A DNA stretch of 64,000 nt, from positions 1,054,001-1,118,000 of the forward strand of contig NZ_AP012547.1 of the NCBI RefSeq assembly GCF_000828635.1. The letters are read 5' to 3'. Position numbers and translations under genes: made by a program. Positions 23,409-33,270 of the stretch are shown in pieces. The notes under the pieces are model-generated. The model did not search any database. It was given only the letters and a program-made list of their open reading frames with translations, and had not been told where the DNA came from. The stretch's first letter is position 1. Every line of letters begins with the position of its first letter. The DNA comes from Sulfuritalea hydrogenivorans sk43H (GTDB lineage: Bacteria > Pseudomonadota > Gammaproteobacteria > Burkholderiales > Rhodocyclaceae).

Positions 23409-23442
23409 GGATGCTTTTTGCACAAAAAACAGGAGGATGAAA

Positions 23443-24447
23443 ATGAAGATTCGTACCGTATTCGCTGGTCTGGTGGCGGCGACCTTTTCGGCGATCGCTA
23501 TGGCGCAAGCGCCGATTGTGATCAAGTTCAGCCATGTGGTCGCGGTAGATACCCCCAAGGGCAAGGCATCGGAGTTTTTTGCCAAGAAGGCCGCCGAACT
23601 GACCAAGGGCAAGGTCAAGGTAGAGGTCTATGCCAACAGCTCTCTTTACAAGGACAAGGAAGAGATGGAAGCCCTGCAATTGGGCGCCGTGCAGATGCTG
23701 GCTCCCTCGCTGGCAAAATTTGGCCCGCTGGGCGTCAAGGAATTCGAGGCGTTCGATTTGCCGTATATTTTTGACAATACCGCCGAGCTTCACAAGATTA
23801 CGCAAGGTCCGGTCGGCGCTTCGCTCCTGGCCAAGCTGGAGCCCAAGGGCATCAAGGGGCTGGCATTCTGGGACAACGGATTCAAATCGTTCTCCGCCAA
23901 TAAACCCCTGAAATCTCCTGCGGACTTCAAGGGTCTCAAGATGCGGATTCAGTCGTCAAAAGTGCTTGAATCGCAGATGCGCTCCTTGGGCGCCTTGCCG
24001 CAGGTCATGGCTTTCTCGGAGGTTTATCAGGCACTGCAGACCGGCGTGGTTGACGGTACCGAGAACCCGCACTCGAATCTCTACACGCAAAAAATGCACG
24101 AGGTACAGAAGCACATGACTCTGACCGAGCATGGTTACCTGGGCTATGCGGTGATCACCAACAAGAAGTTCTGGGATGGTTTGCCGGGGGATGTTCGCGG
24201 TCAGCTGGAGCAGGCGATGAAGGAGGCAACTGTCTTCGCCAACAGCATCGCCAAGGAAGAGAACGATGGCGCGCTCGAAAAGATCAAGGCATCGGGAAAA
24301 ACCCAGGTCTATTCGCCGACCGCAGCCGAGCGCACCGCGATCAAGAAGGCATTGGTGAAGACGCATACGGACATGGAATCCCGGATCGGCAAGGAAACCA
24401 TCCAGGCGATCTACAAAGAGACCGGCTTCGATCCGGCCAAGCTGTAA
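23443..24447 (+). CDS. dctP: TRAP transporter substrate-binding protein DctP
   Basis: A 334-residue periplasmic binding protein with a signal peptide (MKIRTVFAGLVAATFSAIAMAQA, cleaved after AMA). It has the DctP family landmarks: IKFSHVVAVDTPKG, the arginine-containing substrate segment KGLKMRIQSS, and GVVDGTENPHSNLY. The start at 23443 is preferred over the ATG six bases upstream because the AGGAGG ribosome site sits 6 bases before it. It captures an organic acid, likely a C4-dicarboxylate, for the DctQM permease downstream. Confidence 0.92.
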   Translation: MKIRTVFAGLVAATFSAIAMAQAPIVIKFSHVVAVDTPKGKASEFFAKKAAELTKGKVKVEVYANSSLYKDKEEMEALQLGAVQMLAPSLAKFGPLGVKEFEAFDLPYIFDNTAELHKITQGPVGASLLAKLEPKGIKGLAFWDNGFKSFSANKPLKSPADFKGLKMRIQSSKVLESQMRSLGALPQVMAFSEVYQALQTGVVDGTENPHSNLYTQKMHEVQKHMTLTEHGYLGYAVITNKKFWDGLPGDVRGQLEQAMKEATVFANSIAKEENDGALEKIKASGKTQVYSPTAAERTAIKKALVKTHTDMESRIGKETIQAIYKETGFDPAKL

Positions 24448-24551
24448 GTCTTTTCGCAGGACGCCGTCGACGCGAGACTGCATCGGCGGCGCTTCATCCC
24501 ATGTCGTGCTTGTGATCGGCGAACAGACCGCTAAACGGGGGAATACCGTTC

Positions 24552-25292
24552 ATGAAATATCTTGATCATCTTGAGGAATGGTTAATCACCTTCCTCATGG
24601 GCGCCGCGACACTGATCATTTTTGTTGCGGTAGTCCATCGGTACGCCGCGGGAATGAGCATTCCCGGTCTGCAAGATTGGTTGCTGGCGCTCGATATGGG
24701 GTGGGCACAGGAGCTGACCATCATCATGTTCGTCTGGATGGCCAAGTTCGGTGCGGCCTACGGCGTGCGTACCGGCATTCACGTCGGGGTCGATGTGCTG
24801 ATCAACCGGCTTGACGACAAGGTCCGCAGCAAGTTCATCATTTTCGGCCTGCTCGCCGGGGCGACCTTCACCGGAATCGTTGGAACGCTGGGGGCATTTT
24901 TTGTCTGGGACAACGGCGCGCATTACGCGTTTCTGAAGCTGACGGGCATGCCGTTCGGCGATATTCCGGAGGGTCCGACGACTCCGGATCTTGAATGGCC
25001 CACCTGGATTGTCTATTCGGCAATTCCCCTGGGCACCAGCCTGATGTGCTTTCGTTTCCTGCAGGTGCTGGCCAACTTCATCAGGACTGGTGAGTTGCCA
25101 CATCATGACCACGGCCACGTCGATGGCCTTGAGGAAGCGACACCGAAGGTCGACATCGATGTCTATGCCCTGGACGACAACCTGCACATGCACGACCTCA
25201 AGCACACGATGATTGGCGACAACCGACGCCGGCAGGACACCGCGGTCGATCCAGACCGCCGCAAGACGGATCTTGGAGGCGAGCCGAAATGA
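24552..25292 (+). CDS. dctQ: TRAP transporter small permease DctQ
   Basis: A 246-residue membrane protein with four main hydrophobic helices (for example LITFLMGAATLIIFVAVVHRY and FIIFGLLAGATFTGIVG) and the family segment QELTIIMFVWMAKFGAAYGVR. It ends in a long hydrophilic tail rich in His and Asp (about the last 55 residues), longer than in most DctQ proteins. It forms the membrane core with DctM, whose start overlaps its stop by 4 bases. Confidence 0.9.
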   Translation: MKYLDHLEEWLITFLMGAATLIIFVAVVHRYAAGMSIPGLQDWLLALDMGWAQELTIIMFVWMAKFGAAYGVRTGIHVGVDVLINRLDDKVRSKFIIFGLLAGATFTGIVGTLGAFFVWDNGAHYAFLKLTGMPFGDIPEGPTTPDLEWPTWIVYSAIPLGTSLMCFRFLQVLANFIRTGELPHHDHGHVDGLEEATPKVDIDVYALDDNLHMHDLKHTMIGDNRRRQDTAVDPDRRKTDLGGEPK

Positions 25293-26572
25293 ATGCCGCC
25301 ATAATCTTCCTGTTGCTGCTGGCCCTGATGCTGACGGGCATGCCGATTTCGATTTCGCTCGGCCTGACCGTTCTCAGCTTTCTCTTTTTGTTCACGCACG
25401 TACCGCTGGAGTCGGTAGCCCTGAAGCTGTTCACCGGGATCGAGAAGTTCGAGATCATGGCGATTCCGTTCTTCATCCTCGCGGGAAACTTCCTGACCCA
25501 CGGCGGGGTGGCGAAACGCATGATCCGGTTCGCCTCGTCCATGGTCGGGCATTGGTACGGCGGCCTCGGCTTGTCCGGTGTGGTTGCCTGCGCCTTGTTT
25601 GCGGCGATTTCCGGTTCTTCGCCAGCGACGGTGGTGGCGATCGGCTCGATCCTGCTGCCGGCCATGGTCAAGGCGGGCTTCCCCAACAAGTTCGGCGCCG
25701 GTGTCATCACCACGTCCGGCGCGCTGGGCATCCTGATTCCGCCCTCGATCGTGATGGTCATGTATTCGGTGGCGACCAATACTTCCGTTGGCGCCTTGTT
25801 CATGGCGGGTGTGGTACCCGGCATTGGTCTGGCACTGGTTCTGGGCGGAGTAACCTACTACCGCGCGAGAAAGTTCGACTATCCACGCTTGCCCAAGGCA
25901 AGCTTTGCCGAGCGTTTCAAGGCGTTCCGCGAGTCGGCGTGGGGCTTGTTGCTGATCGTGATCGTGATGGGCGGGATATACAGCGGCATGTTTACCCCCA
26001 CCGAAGCAGCGGCCATGAGCGCGGTCTATGCATTCTTTGTGGCGGTTTTCGTCTACAAGGACCTCGGCATGAAGGACGTGCCGCGCGTGCTGCTCAACTC
26101 GGCCAACATGTCGGCGATGCTGCTCTACATCATCACCAATGCGGTGCTGTTCTCCTTCATCATGACCAACGAGAACATTCCACAGGCACTGGCGGACTGG
26201 ATGTTGGGCCATGGCCTGGGCATGATCACCTTCCTACTGGCGTGCAACATCATCCTGCTGCTGGCGGGCAACTTCATGGAACCTTCGTCGATCGTGCTCA
26301 TATTTGCGCCGATCCTGTTCCCGGTGGCCATCAAGCTGGGGATCGATCCGGTGCACTTCGGCATCATCATGGTGGTGAACATGGAAGTCGGGATGTGCCA
26401 TCCCCCAGTGGGCCTCAACCTTTATGTTGCCTCGGGCATCACCAAGATGGGAATTACGGAATTGACGGTCGCCGTCTGGCCGTGGCTGCTTGCAATGCTT
26501 TGTTATCTCGGCGTGGTGACCTACTGGCCCGGTTTGTCGATCTGGTTCCCGAAATATCTCGGCATGATGTAG
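25289..26572 (+). CDS. dctM: TRAP transporter large permease DctM
   Basis: A 427-residue membrane protein with about 12 helices, the ion-coupled translocating subunit of the transporter. Conserved segments include GIEKFEIMAIPFFILAG, AISGSSPATVVAIGSI, GALGILIPPSIVMV and MEVGMCHPPVGLNLYV. Length matches the family. It is last in the dctPQM operon and is followed by a strong terminator. Confidence 0.94.
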   Translation: MNAAIIFLLLLALMLTGMPISISLGLTVLSFLFLFTHVPLESVALKLFTGIEKFEIMAIPFFILAGNFLTHGGVAKRMIRFASSMVGHWYGGLGLSGVVACALFAAISGSSPATVVAIGSILLPAMVKAGFPNKFGAGVITTSGALGILIPPSIVMVMYSVATNTSVGALFMAGVVPGIGLALVLGGVTYYRARKFDYPRLPKASFAERFKAFRESAWGLLLIVIVMGGIYSGMFTPTEAAAMSAVYAFFVAVFVYKDLGMKDVPRVLLNSANMSAMLLYIITNAVLFSFIMTNENIPQALADWMLGHGLGMITFLLACNIILLLAGNFMEPSSIVLIFAPILFPVAIKLGIDPVHFGIIMVVNMEVGMCHPPVGLNLYVASGITKMGITELTVAVWPWLLAMLCYLGVVTYWPGLSIWFPKYLGMM

Positions 26573-26592
26573 CGCATGTTGGTATCGGAAAC

Positions 26593-26625
26593 AAAGGCCC
26601 GGTGATCCCGGGCCTTTTCTTTTTG
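26593..26625 (+). terminator. Terminator after dctPQM
   Basis: AAAGGCCCGG and CCGGGCCTTT form a 10-bp stem with loop TGATC, followed by TCTTTTT. Confidence 0.9.
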
Positions 26626-26714
26626 TGCTCGTGACAGCGGCGCAAGCCCGGCTCCAGCCAAGAAACTGAGCTAAAATATCAAGTTAGCTATTTATGTCCG
26701 CAACAGCTCGTTGT

Positions 26715-26735
26715 GGACGGGATCCCCCGGTGGGA
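26715..26735 (+). repeat. Shared 21-base hairpin motif, copy A
   Basis: GGACGGG followed by ATCCCCCGGTGGGA. It matches 36172-36192 at 20 of 21 positions. ATCCC/GGGAT can pair around CCGGT. It lies in the leader region of ndk. Function unknown. Confidence 0.45.
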
Positions 26736-26778
26736 TGTCTGATCGCTACCTGTAATTCAACCTGTTCTGGAGAAAGTA

Positions 26779-27204
26779 ATGGCTGTCGAACGCACCCTGT
26801 CGATCATCAAACCCGATGCAGTTGCAAAGAACGTGATTGGCAAGATTTACTCCCGCTTCGAGACCAACGGTCTCAAGATCGTTGCCGCACGCATGATTCA
26901 TCTTTCGCGCCAGGAGGCGGAGGGTTTCTACGCGGTGCATAAGGCTCGTCCTTTCTTCAAGGATCTCGTCGAGTTCATGATTTCCGGCCCGGTGATGGTC
27001 CAGGTACTCGAAGGCGAAGGCGCAATTGCCAAGAATCGCGACCTGATGGGCGCCACCGATCCGAAAAAGGCCGAAGCGGGCACCATCCGCGCCGATTTCG
27101 CCGACAGCATCGATGCCAATGCCGTGCATGGTTCCGACGCGGCGGAAACCGCCGCCGTTGAAATCGCCTATTTCTTCCCCGCGCTGAACGTCTATTCGCG
27201 CTAA
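26779..27204 (+). CDS. ndk: Nucleoside diphosphate kinase
   Basis: A 141-residue enzyme that transfers the gamma-phosphate from ATP to nucleoside diphosphates. The active-site histidine lies in [12 protein letters not shown], and the N-terminus [12 protein letters not shown] and [16 protein letters not shown] are diagnostic. A good GGAGAAAG ribosome site precedes the ATG. It begins the long plus-strand housekeeping series and is 6 bases from rlmN. Confidence 0.98.
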   Translation: MAVERTLSIIKPDAVAKNVIGKIYSRFETNGLKIVAARMIHLSRQEAEGFYAVHKARPFFKDLVEFMISGPVMVQVLEGEGAIAKNRDLMGATDPKKAEAGTIRADFADSIDANAVHGSDAAETAAVEIAYFFPALNVYSR

Positions 27205-27210
27205 GAGTCG

Positions 27211-28350
27211 ATGGCGACAAACCTCCTCGATTTTGATGCGGAAGGCCTGACAGCCTGGTTCGCGCAGCAGGGCGAAAAGCCTTTCCGCGCGCGCCAGGTG
27301 CTGCGCTGGATGCATCATTTCGGGGAGAGCGATTTCAATGCGATGACCGACATCGCCAAGTCGTTGCGCGACAAGCTGATCGCCACGGCCGCCGTATCGC
27401 CAGCGCCGACTATCAGCGACAAGTTGTCGGACGACGGCACGCGCAAGTTCCTGTTCGATGTCGGCAACGGCAATGCGGTGGAAACCGTCTTCATTCCCGA
27501 GGATGATCGCGGCACGCTGTGCATTTCCTCCCAGGCGGGTTGCGCGCTGGAATGCGCGTTCTGCTCCACCGGCCGCCAGGGATTCAACCGGAACCTGAGC
27601 ACCGCCGAGATCATCGGCCAGCTGTGGCAGGCCAACCGCGCGCTGGGCTATGCGCCGACGAGCGGCGACTGCGGCGAGCGAGTCATCAGCAATGTCGTGC
27701 TGATGGGCATGGGCGAGCCGCTGGCCAACTTCGACAACCTGGTGCCGGCGCTGCGCCTGATGCTGGATGACAACGCTTACGGCTTGTCGCGGCGGCGCGT
27801 TACGGTATCGACCTCGGGCATCGTGCCGGCCATGGACCGACTGGCCGAGACCTGTCCGGTGGCCCTGGCGGTTTCCCTGCATGCGCCGACCGACGGCCTG
27901 CGCGACAAGCTGGTGCCGATCAACCGCAAGTATCCGCTGGCCGAGCTGATGGCGGCGTGCCAGCGTTATCTGGTTCATGCGCCGCGCGATTTCATTACCT
28001 TCGAGTACGTGATGCTCGACGGCGTCAACGACAGCGACGCGGATGCGCGCGCGCTGTTGCATCTGGTTCGCGACGTTCCCTGCAAGTTCAACCTGATTCC
28101 TTTCAACCCCTTCCCCGCTTCCGGCTTCAAGCGTTCGCCCGCCGAGCGCGTCAGGCGCTTCGCATCGATCCTGATCAATGCCGGCATCGTTACCACGACA
28201 CGCAAGACGCGCGGCGACGACATCGATGCCGCGTGCGGACAGCTGGCCGGAAAGGTGCAGGACAAGTCGCGGCGCGTGATCCGTGCCACGGGTGCAGCCA
28301 CCGGATCGGCTGCCACTTCTACTTCTGCTGGAGTCGCATTGCACCCATGA
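27211..28350 (+). CDS. rlmN: 23S rRNA/tRNA adenine-C2 methyltransferase
   Basis: A 379-residue radical-SAM enzyme that methylates A2503 of 23S rRNA and A37 of some tRNAs. The cluster motif CALECAFC (CxxxCxxC) is followed by [22 protein letters not shown] and [17 protein letters not shown] are also standard. A copy of the dispersed 24-base motif falls in a variable linker near residues 60-68 (AVSPAPTI). The stop overlaps the pilW start by 4 bases. Confidence 0.96.
   Translation: MATNLLDFDAEGLTAWFAQQGEKPFRARQVLRWMHHFGESDFNAMTDIAKSLRDKLIATAAVSPAPTISDKLSDDGTRKFLFDVGNGNAVETVFIPEDDRGTLCISSQAGCALECAFCSTGRQGFNRNLSTAEIIGQLWQANRALGYAPTSGDCGERVISNVVLMGMGEPLANFDNLVPALRLMLDDNAYGLSRRRVTVSTSGIVPAMDRLAETCPVALAVSLHAPTDGLRDKLVPINRKYPLAELMAACQRYLVHAPRDFITFEYVMLDGVNDSDADARALLHLVRDVPCKFNLIPFNPFPASGFKRSPAERVRRFASILINAGIVTTTRKTRGDDIDAACGQLAGKVQDKSRRVIRATGAATGSAATSTSAGVALHP
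27390..27413 (+). repeat. Dispersed 24-base motif, copy 4
   Basis: CGCCGT-ATC, exact core GCCAGCGCCGAC, TAT. It is inside rlmN, read as V-S-P-A-P-T. The LysR copy at 54614 is read in the same frame. Confidence 0.6.
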
Positions 28351-29135
28351 ACAAGACGATTGCCGCAATTGGATTGGTGTTCCTGCTGGCCGGCTGCACC
28401 GTAACCGGGGGCGGTTCGGGAAAAGGAGCCCAGCAGGCTGTTTCCGCGCAACCGGCGGCAAACGAAGAGCAGCAGCGGGCCAAGGTGCATACCGAGCTGG
28501 GATCGCTGTACATGCTCGATGGCCGTTCGGCGATAGCACTCGAGGAAGCGCGCATTGCGCTCTCCGTCGATCCGAATTACGCGCCGGCCTACAACCTGCT
28601 GGGCCTGACCCATATGGTGCTCAACGAAGCGAAGCTGGCGGAGGAAAACTTCGAGAAGGCGCTGCGTCTGGCTCCGGGCGATCCGGAAATCAGCAACAAC
28701 TTCGGCTGGTTCCTCTGCCAGAACGGCCGCGAGAAGGATTCGATCGCCTACTTCATGGCGGCAGCGAAGAATCCGCTCTATACGACGCCGACCAAGCCAT
28801 ACACCAACGCCGGAATCTGCTCGTTAGGCCTGAAAGACGACAAGGCGGCCGAAGAGTACTTGATGACGGCATTGCGTTTGTCGCCGACCAACACCCAGGC
28901 ATTGTTCTGGCTGGCCGATATTGCCCATCGGCAGGGACGTCATTCAGAAGCGCGGCAGTGGACTACGGATATCGAAAAAATGGTGGAGCCGACGGCGGAA
29001 GTCATCTGGCTCGCTTTACGCATCGAGCGCAAATTGGGCAATCGCGATGCCGAGGCACGCTATGCCTCGCAACTGCGTCGCCGGTTTCCGGGATCTCCGG
29101 AACAACGCCTGCTGATCCAGGGGCAATATGACTGA
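28347..29135 (+). CDS. pilW: Type IV pilus biogenesis/stability lipoprotein PilW (PilF)
   Basis: A 262-residue outer-membrane lipoprotein with lipobox FLLAGC and a row of tetratricopeptide repeats ([48 protein letters not shown] and on). PilF/PilW helps assemble the PilQ secretin. The rlmN-pilW-rodZ-ispG-hisS order is conserved in proteobacteria, which supports the call. The start overlaps rlmN by 4 bases and the end overlaps rodZ by 8. Confidence 0.9.
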   Translation: MNKTIAAIGLVFLLAGCTVTGGGSGKGAQQAVSAQPAANEEQQRAKVHTELGSLYMLDGRSAIALEEARIALSVDPNYAPAYNLLGLTHMVLNEAKLAEENFEKALRLAPGDPEISNNFGWFLCQNGREKDSIAYFMAAAKNPLYTTPTKPYTNAGICSLGLKDDKAAEEYLMTALRLSPTNTQALFWLADIAHRQGRHSEARQWTTDIEKMVEPTAEVIWLALRIERKLGNRDAEARYASQLRRRFPGSPEQRLLIQGQYD

Positions 29136-30015
29136 AACGCAAGCAACCGAGAGTCTCGACACGGAAGCCGTTGAGGGCGTGTCGGCAGATGATGTCCCGG
29201 CGGAGGTGACGGAGGTTGTCGCGCCGACTGAATCGGAGACACCCGGAGCGGTGCTGCGCCGGGCACGGGAAGCGCGTGGCCAGTCGATTCCGGATGTGGT
29301 GCAGGTGATCCGCTTCAGCGCACGCCAGATCGAAGCGCTGGAGCGCGACGATTACGCGAGCCTGCCCGGTTCCACGGCGGTGCGTGGCCTGGTGCGCAAC
29401 TATGCCAAGTTTCTCAAGCTCGATGCGGCACCTCTGCTGGTGCAGCTTGAACCGGCGGTGCCGGTTCCCGAGGCGGATGTCCGTCCGCCCACCAACATGG
29501 GCGAAGCCGAGCAGCCGACGCTGGTCGAGCGGGTGCCGCCCAGGTTCATTGTCGCCGGAGGTGTGGCCCTGCTGCTGGCGCTGGGCGGGTACTGGCTTGC
29601 GACTTTGCCGGCCGACGGCGGACTGTCGAGTTTTTTGCGCGGCATGTCGGGCGGTCCTGCCGCGGTCAGGTCGGGGAGTGTCGCGGTTCCGGTGGTGGCT
29701 CCCGTGGTGCAACCGGCGCCGGCAGTGGTGGCCGAAAGCGCTCCCGTTGCCGAAAACGCAGCATCCGCGCCGCCTCCGTTTGCCGGGTTGCGCGTCGAGT
29801 TCGACGATCATTCCTGGATCGAAATTCGCGATGCGACGCAGAAGGTCGTGTTCGTCGGTGAATATCCCGCCGGCACCCGTCAGAATGTGGAAGGCAAGGC
29901 GCCGTTCCAGGTCTGGGTCGGCAGGGCGTCCGGCGTGCGCATGTTCATGGGCGAGCGCAGCATCGATCTCAAGCCGCATACCCGCGAAGAAGTCGCCCGG
30001 TTTACCGTCGAATGA
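29128..30015 (+). CDS. rodZ: Cytoskeleton protein RodZ
   Basis: A 295-residue bitopic membrane protein. The N-terminal cytoplasmic helix-turn-helix ([18 protein letters not shown]) binds MreB, a single membrane helix ([19 protein letters not shown]) lies near residues 140-158, then an Ala/Pro/Val-rich linker, then the C-terminal periplasmic DUF4115 domain ([16 protein letters not shown]). It helps keep rod shape. It overlaps ispG by 4 bases. Confidence 0.92.
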   Translation: MTETQATESLDTEAVEGVSADDVPAEVTEVVAPTESETPGAVLRRAREARGQSIPDVVQVIRFSARQIEALERDDYASLPGSTAVRGLVRNYAKFLKLDAAPLLVQLEPAVPVPEADVRPPTNMGEAEQPTLVERVPPRFIVAGGVALLLALGGYWLATLPADGGLSSFLRGMSGGPAAVRSGSVAVPVVAPVVQPAPAVVAESAPVAENAASAPPPFAGLRVEFDDHSWIEIRDATQKVVFVGEYPAGTRQNVEGKAPFQVWVGRASGVRMFMGERSIDLKPHTREEVARFTVE

Positions 30016-31265
30016 GCGAGTCGCCCCGAGTTCAACTGGCGCGGCGCGCAAGCCGTCTCGTCATGGTGGCAGGAGTCGGCGTTGGCGGTACGGCGCCCGC
30101 ATCCCCCGTGGTCATCCAGTCGATGACCAATACCGACACCGAGGATGTGTTCGGCACCGCGATGCAAGTGGCGCAGCTGGCGCGCGCCGGATCGGAACTG
30201 GTGCGCATCACGGTGAATACCCGCGAGGCCGCCGCCGCCGTGCCGAAGATCCGCGAGCGTCTGGCGCAGATGAACGTCGACGTGCCGCTGATCGGCGATT
30301 TCCATTTCAACGGCCACAAGCTTCTGGCGGAACATCCGGCCTGCGCCGAGGCGCTGGCCAAGCTGCGCATCAATCCGGGCAACGTCGGCAAGGGCGCCAA
30401 GCGCGACGAGCAGTTCGCGCAATTGATCGAAATCGCCTGCAGGTTCGACAAGCCCATCCGCATCGGCGTCAATTGGGGCAGTCTCGATCAGTCCCTGCTG
30501 GCTCGCATCATGGACGAAAACGCCAGGCGTCCGGAACCGAAGGATGCCACCGAGATCATGCGCGAGGCGATGGTGACGTCCGCTCTGGAGTCGGCGGCGC
30601 AGGCTGAGCAGTTCGGGCTTGGTGGCGATCGCATCGTGCTGTCGTGCAAGGTTTCCGGCGTGCAGGACCTGATCGCGATTTATCGCGAACTCGCGGCGCG
30701 CTGCGACTATCCGCTGCATCTGGGACTGACCGAGGCGGGCATGGGCAGCAAGGGAATCGTTGCCTCGACCGCGGCGCTCAGCGTGCTGCTGCAGGAAGGC
30801 ATCGGCGACACGATACGCGTGTCGCTGACGCCCGAGCCGAACGGTGACCGCACGCGCGAGGTGATCGTTGCCCAGGAAATCCTGCAGACCATGGGCCTGC
30901 GCGCCTTCACGCCGCTGGTGGCGGCATGCCCCGGTTGCGGGCGCACCACCAGCACGGTATTCCAGGAACTGGCGCAGGACATCCAGAACTACGTGCGCGA
31001 GCGCATGCCGGAATGGCGCCTTGCCCGTGTCGGCGTCGAGAACATGACGCTGGCCGTGATGGGCTGCGTGGTGAACGGGCCCGGCGAAAGCAAACACGCC
31101 AGCATCGGCATCTCGCTGCCGGGCACCGGCGAAGCGCCGGTGGCGCCGGTGTATATCGACGGCGAGCGCGTCGTCACCCTGCGCGGCGAGAACATATCCG
31201 CCGAATTCCGCCAGATCGTTGACGACTACGTTTCGAGAAAGTATCCGGAAAGAGCGAGTCACTGA
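30012..31265 (+). CDS. ispG: 4-hydroxy-3-methylbut-2-en-1-yl diphosphate synthase
   Basis: A 417-residue [4Fe-4S] enzyme of the MEP isoprenoid pathway that reduces the cyclic diphosphate MEcPP to HMBPP. It has the N-terminal barrel ([14 protein letters not shown]), [15 protein letters not shown] and the cluster-binding [32 protein letters not shown] near the C-terminus is diagnostic. Overlap with rodZ indicates one operon. Confidence 0.97.
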   Translation: MSESPRVQLARRASRLVMVAGVGVGGTAPASPVVIQSMTNTDTEDVFGTAMQVAQLARAGSELVRITVNTREAAAAVPKIRERLAQMNVDVPLIGDFHFNGHKLLAEHPACAEALAKLRINPGNVGKGAKRDEQFAQLIEIACRFDKPIRIGVNWGSLDQSLLARIMDENARRPEPKDATEIMREAMVTSALESAAQAEQFGLGGDRIVLSCKVSGVQDLIAIYRELAARCDYPLHLGLTEAGMGSKGIVASTAALSVLLQEGIGDTIRVSLTPEPNGDRTREVIVAQEILQTMGLRAFTPLVAACPGCGRTTSTVFQELAQDIQNYVRERMPEWRLARVGVENMTLAVMGCVVNGPGESKHASIGISLPGTGEAPVAPVYIDGERVVTLRGENISAEFRQIVDDYVSRKYPERASH

Positions 31266-31310
31266 TCGCGATTGGCACAGCACCATCGTGCCTGCCGAAA
31301 TAGACAAAAC

Positions 31311-32618
31311 ATGAGCCAGACATTGCAAGCCGTCCGCGGCATGAATGACATCCTGCCGGTCGAAGCCGAACTCTGGGAGCAGTTCGAGGAGTCCGTGCGC
31401 GACTGGTTGGGCGCCTACGGCTACCGTCCGATCCGCATGCCGATGGTGGAACCGACGCCGCTGTTTGCCCGCGCCATTGGCGAAGTGACCGACATTGTCG
31501 AAAAGGAAATGTATTCCTTTGAGGATGCCCTGAACGGCGAGAGCCTCACCTTGCGTCCGGAAGGCACCGCGTCCTGCGTGCGCGCCGTGCTGCAGCACAA
31601 CCTGCTTTACGACGGGCCCAAGCGCCTCTGGTACATGGGACCGATGTTTCGCCACGAGCGGCCGCAGAAGGGGCGCTATCGCCAGTTTCATCAGGTGGGT
31701 GTCGAAGCGCTGGGCTTTTCCGGCCCCGACATCGATGCCGAACAGATCGCGATGTGCGCCCGGTTGTGGGATGACCTCGGGCTTGAGGGTATCCGCCTCG
31801 AAATCAATTCGCTCGGCCAGAGCGAGGAGCGGGCACGCCATCGCGCCGCTTTGCTGGCCTATCTCGAACAGCACCATGAGCAACTGGATGCCGATGCCCA
31901 GCGCCGGCTGCACAGCAATCCCCTGCGCATCCTGGATACCAAGAATCCCGCAATGCAGGCGCTGGTCGAGGCGGCGCCAAAGCTGATCGACTATCTTGGC
32001 GAGGAATCCATCAGGCATTTCGAGGGCGTGCAGCAACTGCTCAAGGATGCCGCGATTCCGTATCGCATCAATCCGCGCCTGGTGCGCGGGCTGGACTATT
32101 ACAACCTCACGGTGTTCGAGTGGGTCACAGACCAACTCGGCGCGCAGGGCACGGTGTGCGCCGGCGGCCGTTATGATGGCCTCGTCGCGCAACTCGGCGG
32201 CAAGCCTGCGCCAGCCTGCGGTTTCGCCATGGGCATCGAGCGCCTGCTGGCGTTGTGGCAGGATCAGGGCCATCGTCACGAAGCCCCGGTTCCCGATGCC
32301 TACTTCGTGCATCAGGGTGAGGCCGCCGGCCGGTTTGCCTTTCGCGTCGCCGAAGCCCTGCGCAGCGCCGGATTTTCGATCCACCTGCATTGCGGCGGAG
32401 GCAGCTTCAAATCACAGATGAAAAAAGCCGACGCTTCCGGCGCGCCGATTGCACTGATAGTCGGCGATGACGAGACGGCGGCAAATCAGGTTAGCGTAAA
32501 ACACCTGCGTTCCGGCTTCGATCAGCCGGCCGAACAGGTGCGTGTGAGTTTCGACGAACTGGCCGATCATCTCGGCGATATTCTTTTCCCCCTGGAAGAC
32601 GACAATGGCAACCTATGA
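31311..32618 (+). CDS. hisS: Histidyl-tRNA synthetase
   Basis: A 435-residue class II synthetase starting [16 protein letters not shown], the usual N-terminus. Motif 2 region [19 protein letters not shown] and the histidine-specific [14 protein letters not shown] and [13 protein letters not shown] are intact, with an anticodon-binding domain at the end. There is only a weak ribosome site. Its last 14 bases overlap the next gene. Confidence 0.97.
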   Translation: MSQTLQAVRGMNDILPVEAELWEQFEESVRDWLGAYGYRPIRMPMVEPTPLFARAIGEVTDIVEKEMYSFEDALNGESLTLRPEGTASCVRAVLQHNLLYDGPKRLWYMGPMFRHERPQKGRYRQFHQVGVEALGFSGPDIDAEQIAMCARLWDDLGLEGIRLEINSLGQSEERARHRAALLAYLEQHHEQLDADAQRRLHSNPLRILDTKNPAMQALVEAAPKLIDYLGEESIRHFEGVQQLLKDAAIPYRINPRLVRGLDYYNLTVFEWVTDQLGAQGTVCAGGRYDGLVAQLGGKPAPACGFAMGIERLLALWQDQGHRHEAPVPDAYFVHQGEAAGRFAFRVAEALRSAGFSIHLHCGGGSFKSQMKKADASGAPIALIVGDDETAANQVSVKHLRSGFDQPAEQVRVSFDELADHLGDILFPLEDDNGNL

Positions 32619-33270
32619 CCTCGAAGAACAGGAACAGCTCGACGAGCTGAAGACCTGGTGGAAGATGTACGGCAATCTGGTGACCGGTATCCTGGTCGTC
32701 GTGGCGCTGGCGGTGGCCGGATGGCAGGGCTGGAACTGGTGGCAGCGCCAGCAGTCGGCGCAGGCGTCGGCACTGTTCTCCGGGCTGCAAACGGCGACGA
32801 TGCAGCGGGATGCCAAGCGGGCGCGCGAGCTGGCCGGCGAATTGATCGACAAGTATTCCTCCACATCGTATGCCGGCATGGGTGCGATGCTGGCGGCGCG
32901 CGCGCAGCTCGAAACGGGCGATGCGAAGAACGCCCGGGCACAACTGGCATGGGCCGCGGAGAACGCCAGGGATCCGGGGCTGCGCGAATTGGCGCGCCTG
33001 CGACTGGCCGCGGTGATGCTCGACGAGAAGGCCTACGACGAGGCCATGAAACAGCTTGCCACCGAGCCGGCCGCCGCATTTGCGCCGCGCTTTGCGGAAT
33101 TGCGTGGCGACATTTTTGCTGCCCAGGGAAAAACCGAAGAAGCGCGCAATGCCTACGATGGCGCATTGGCAAAGTTCGACGCCCTGGCCAAGGACGATGA
33201 AACCCGGCAGCGCAGCGGCTACAAGGAAGTGCTTCAGGCCAAGCGCGATGCGCTCGGAACGGGCAAGTGA
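32605..33270 (+). CDS. YfgM-like tetratricopeptide membrane protein
   Basis: A 221-residue inner-membrane protein beginning [20 protein letters not shown], with one helix ([19 protein letters not shown], about residues 26-44) and a periplasmic TPR-like region. YfgM homologues are ancillary SecYEG partners with a periplasmic chaperone role. It lies between hisS and bamB, as in E. coli and most relatives, and overlaps both by a few bases. Confidence 0.88.
   Translation: MATYDLEEQEQLDELKTWWKMYGNLVTGILVVVALAVAGWQGWNWWQRQQSAQASALFSGLQTATMQRDAKRARELAGELIDKYSSTSYAGMGAMLAARAQLETGDAKNARAQLAWAAENARDPGLRELARLRLAAVMLDEKAYDEAMKQLATEPAAAFAPRFAELRGDIFAAQGKTEEARNAYDGALAKFDALAKDDETRQRSGYKEVLQAKRDALGTGK

Noticed and set aside
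23409-23424. Possible sigma-54 promoter (TGGATGCTTTTTGCAC) before dctP
   Set aside because: The spacing between the GG and GC elements is one base short of the sigma-54 consensus, and the adjacent regulator is of the FixJ type, not an NtrC-type activator.
29880-32390. Antisense reading frame of more than 800 codons over ispG and hisS
   Set aside because: Long antisense frames are expected in GC-rich coding DNA; the plus-strand genes are clear enzymes and the antisense translation has low-complexity composition.
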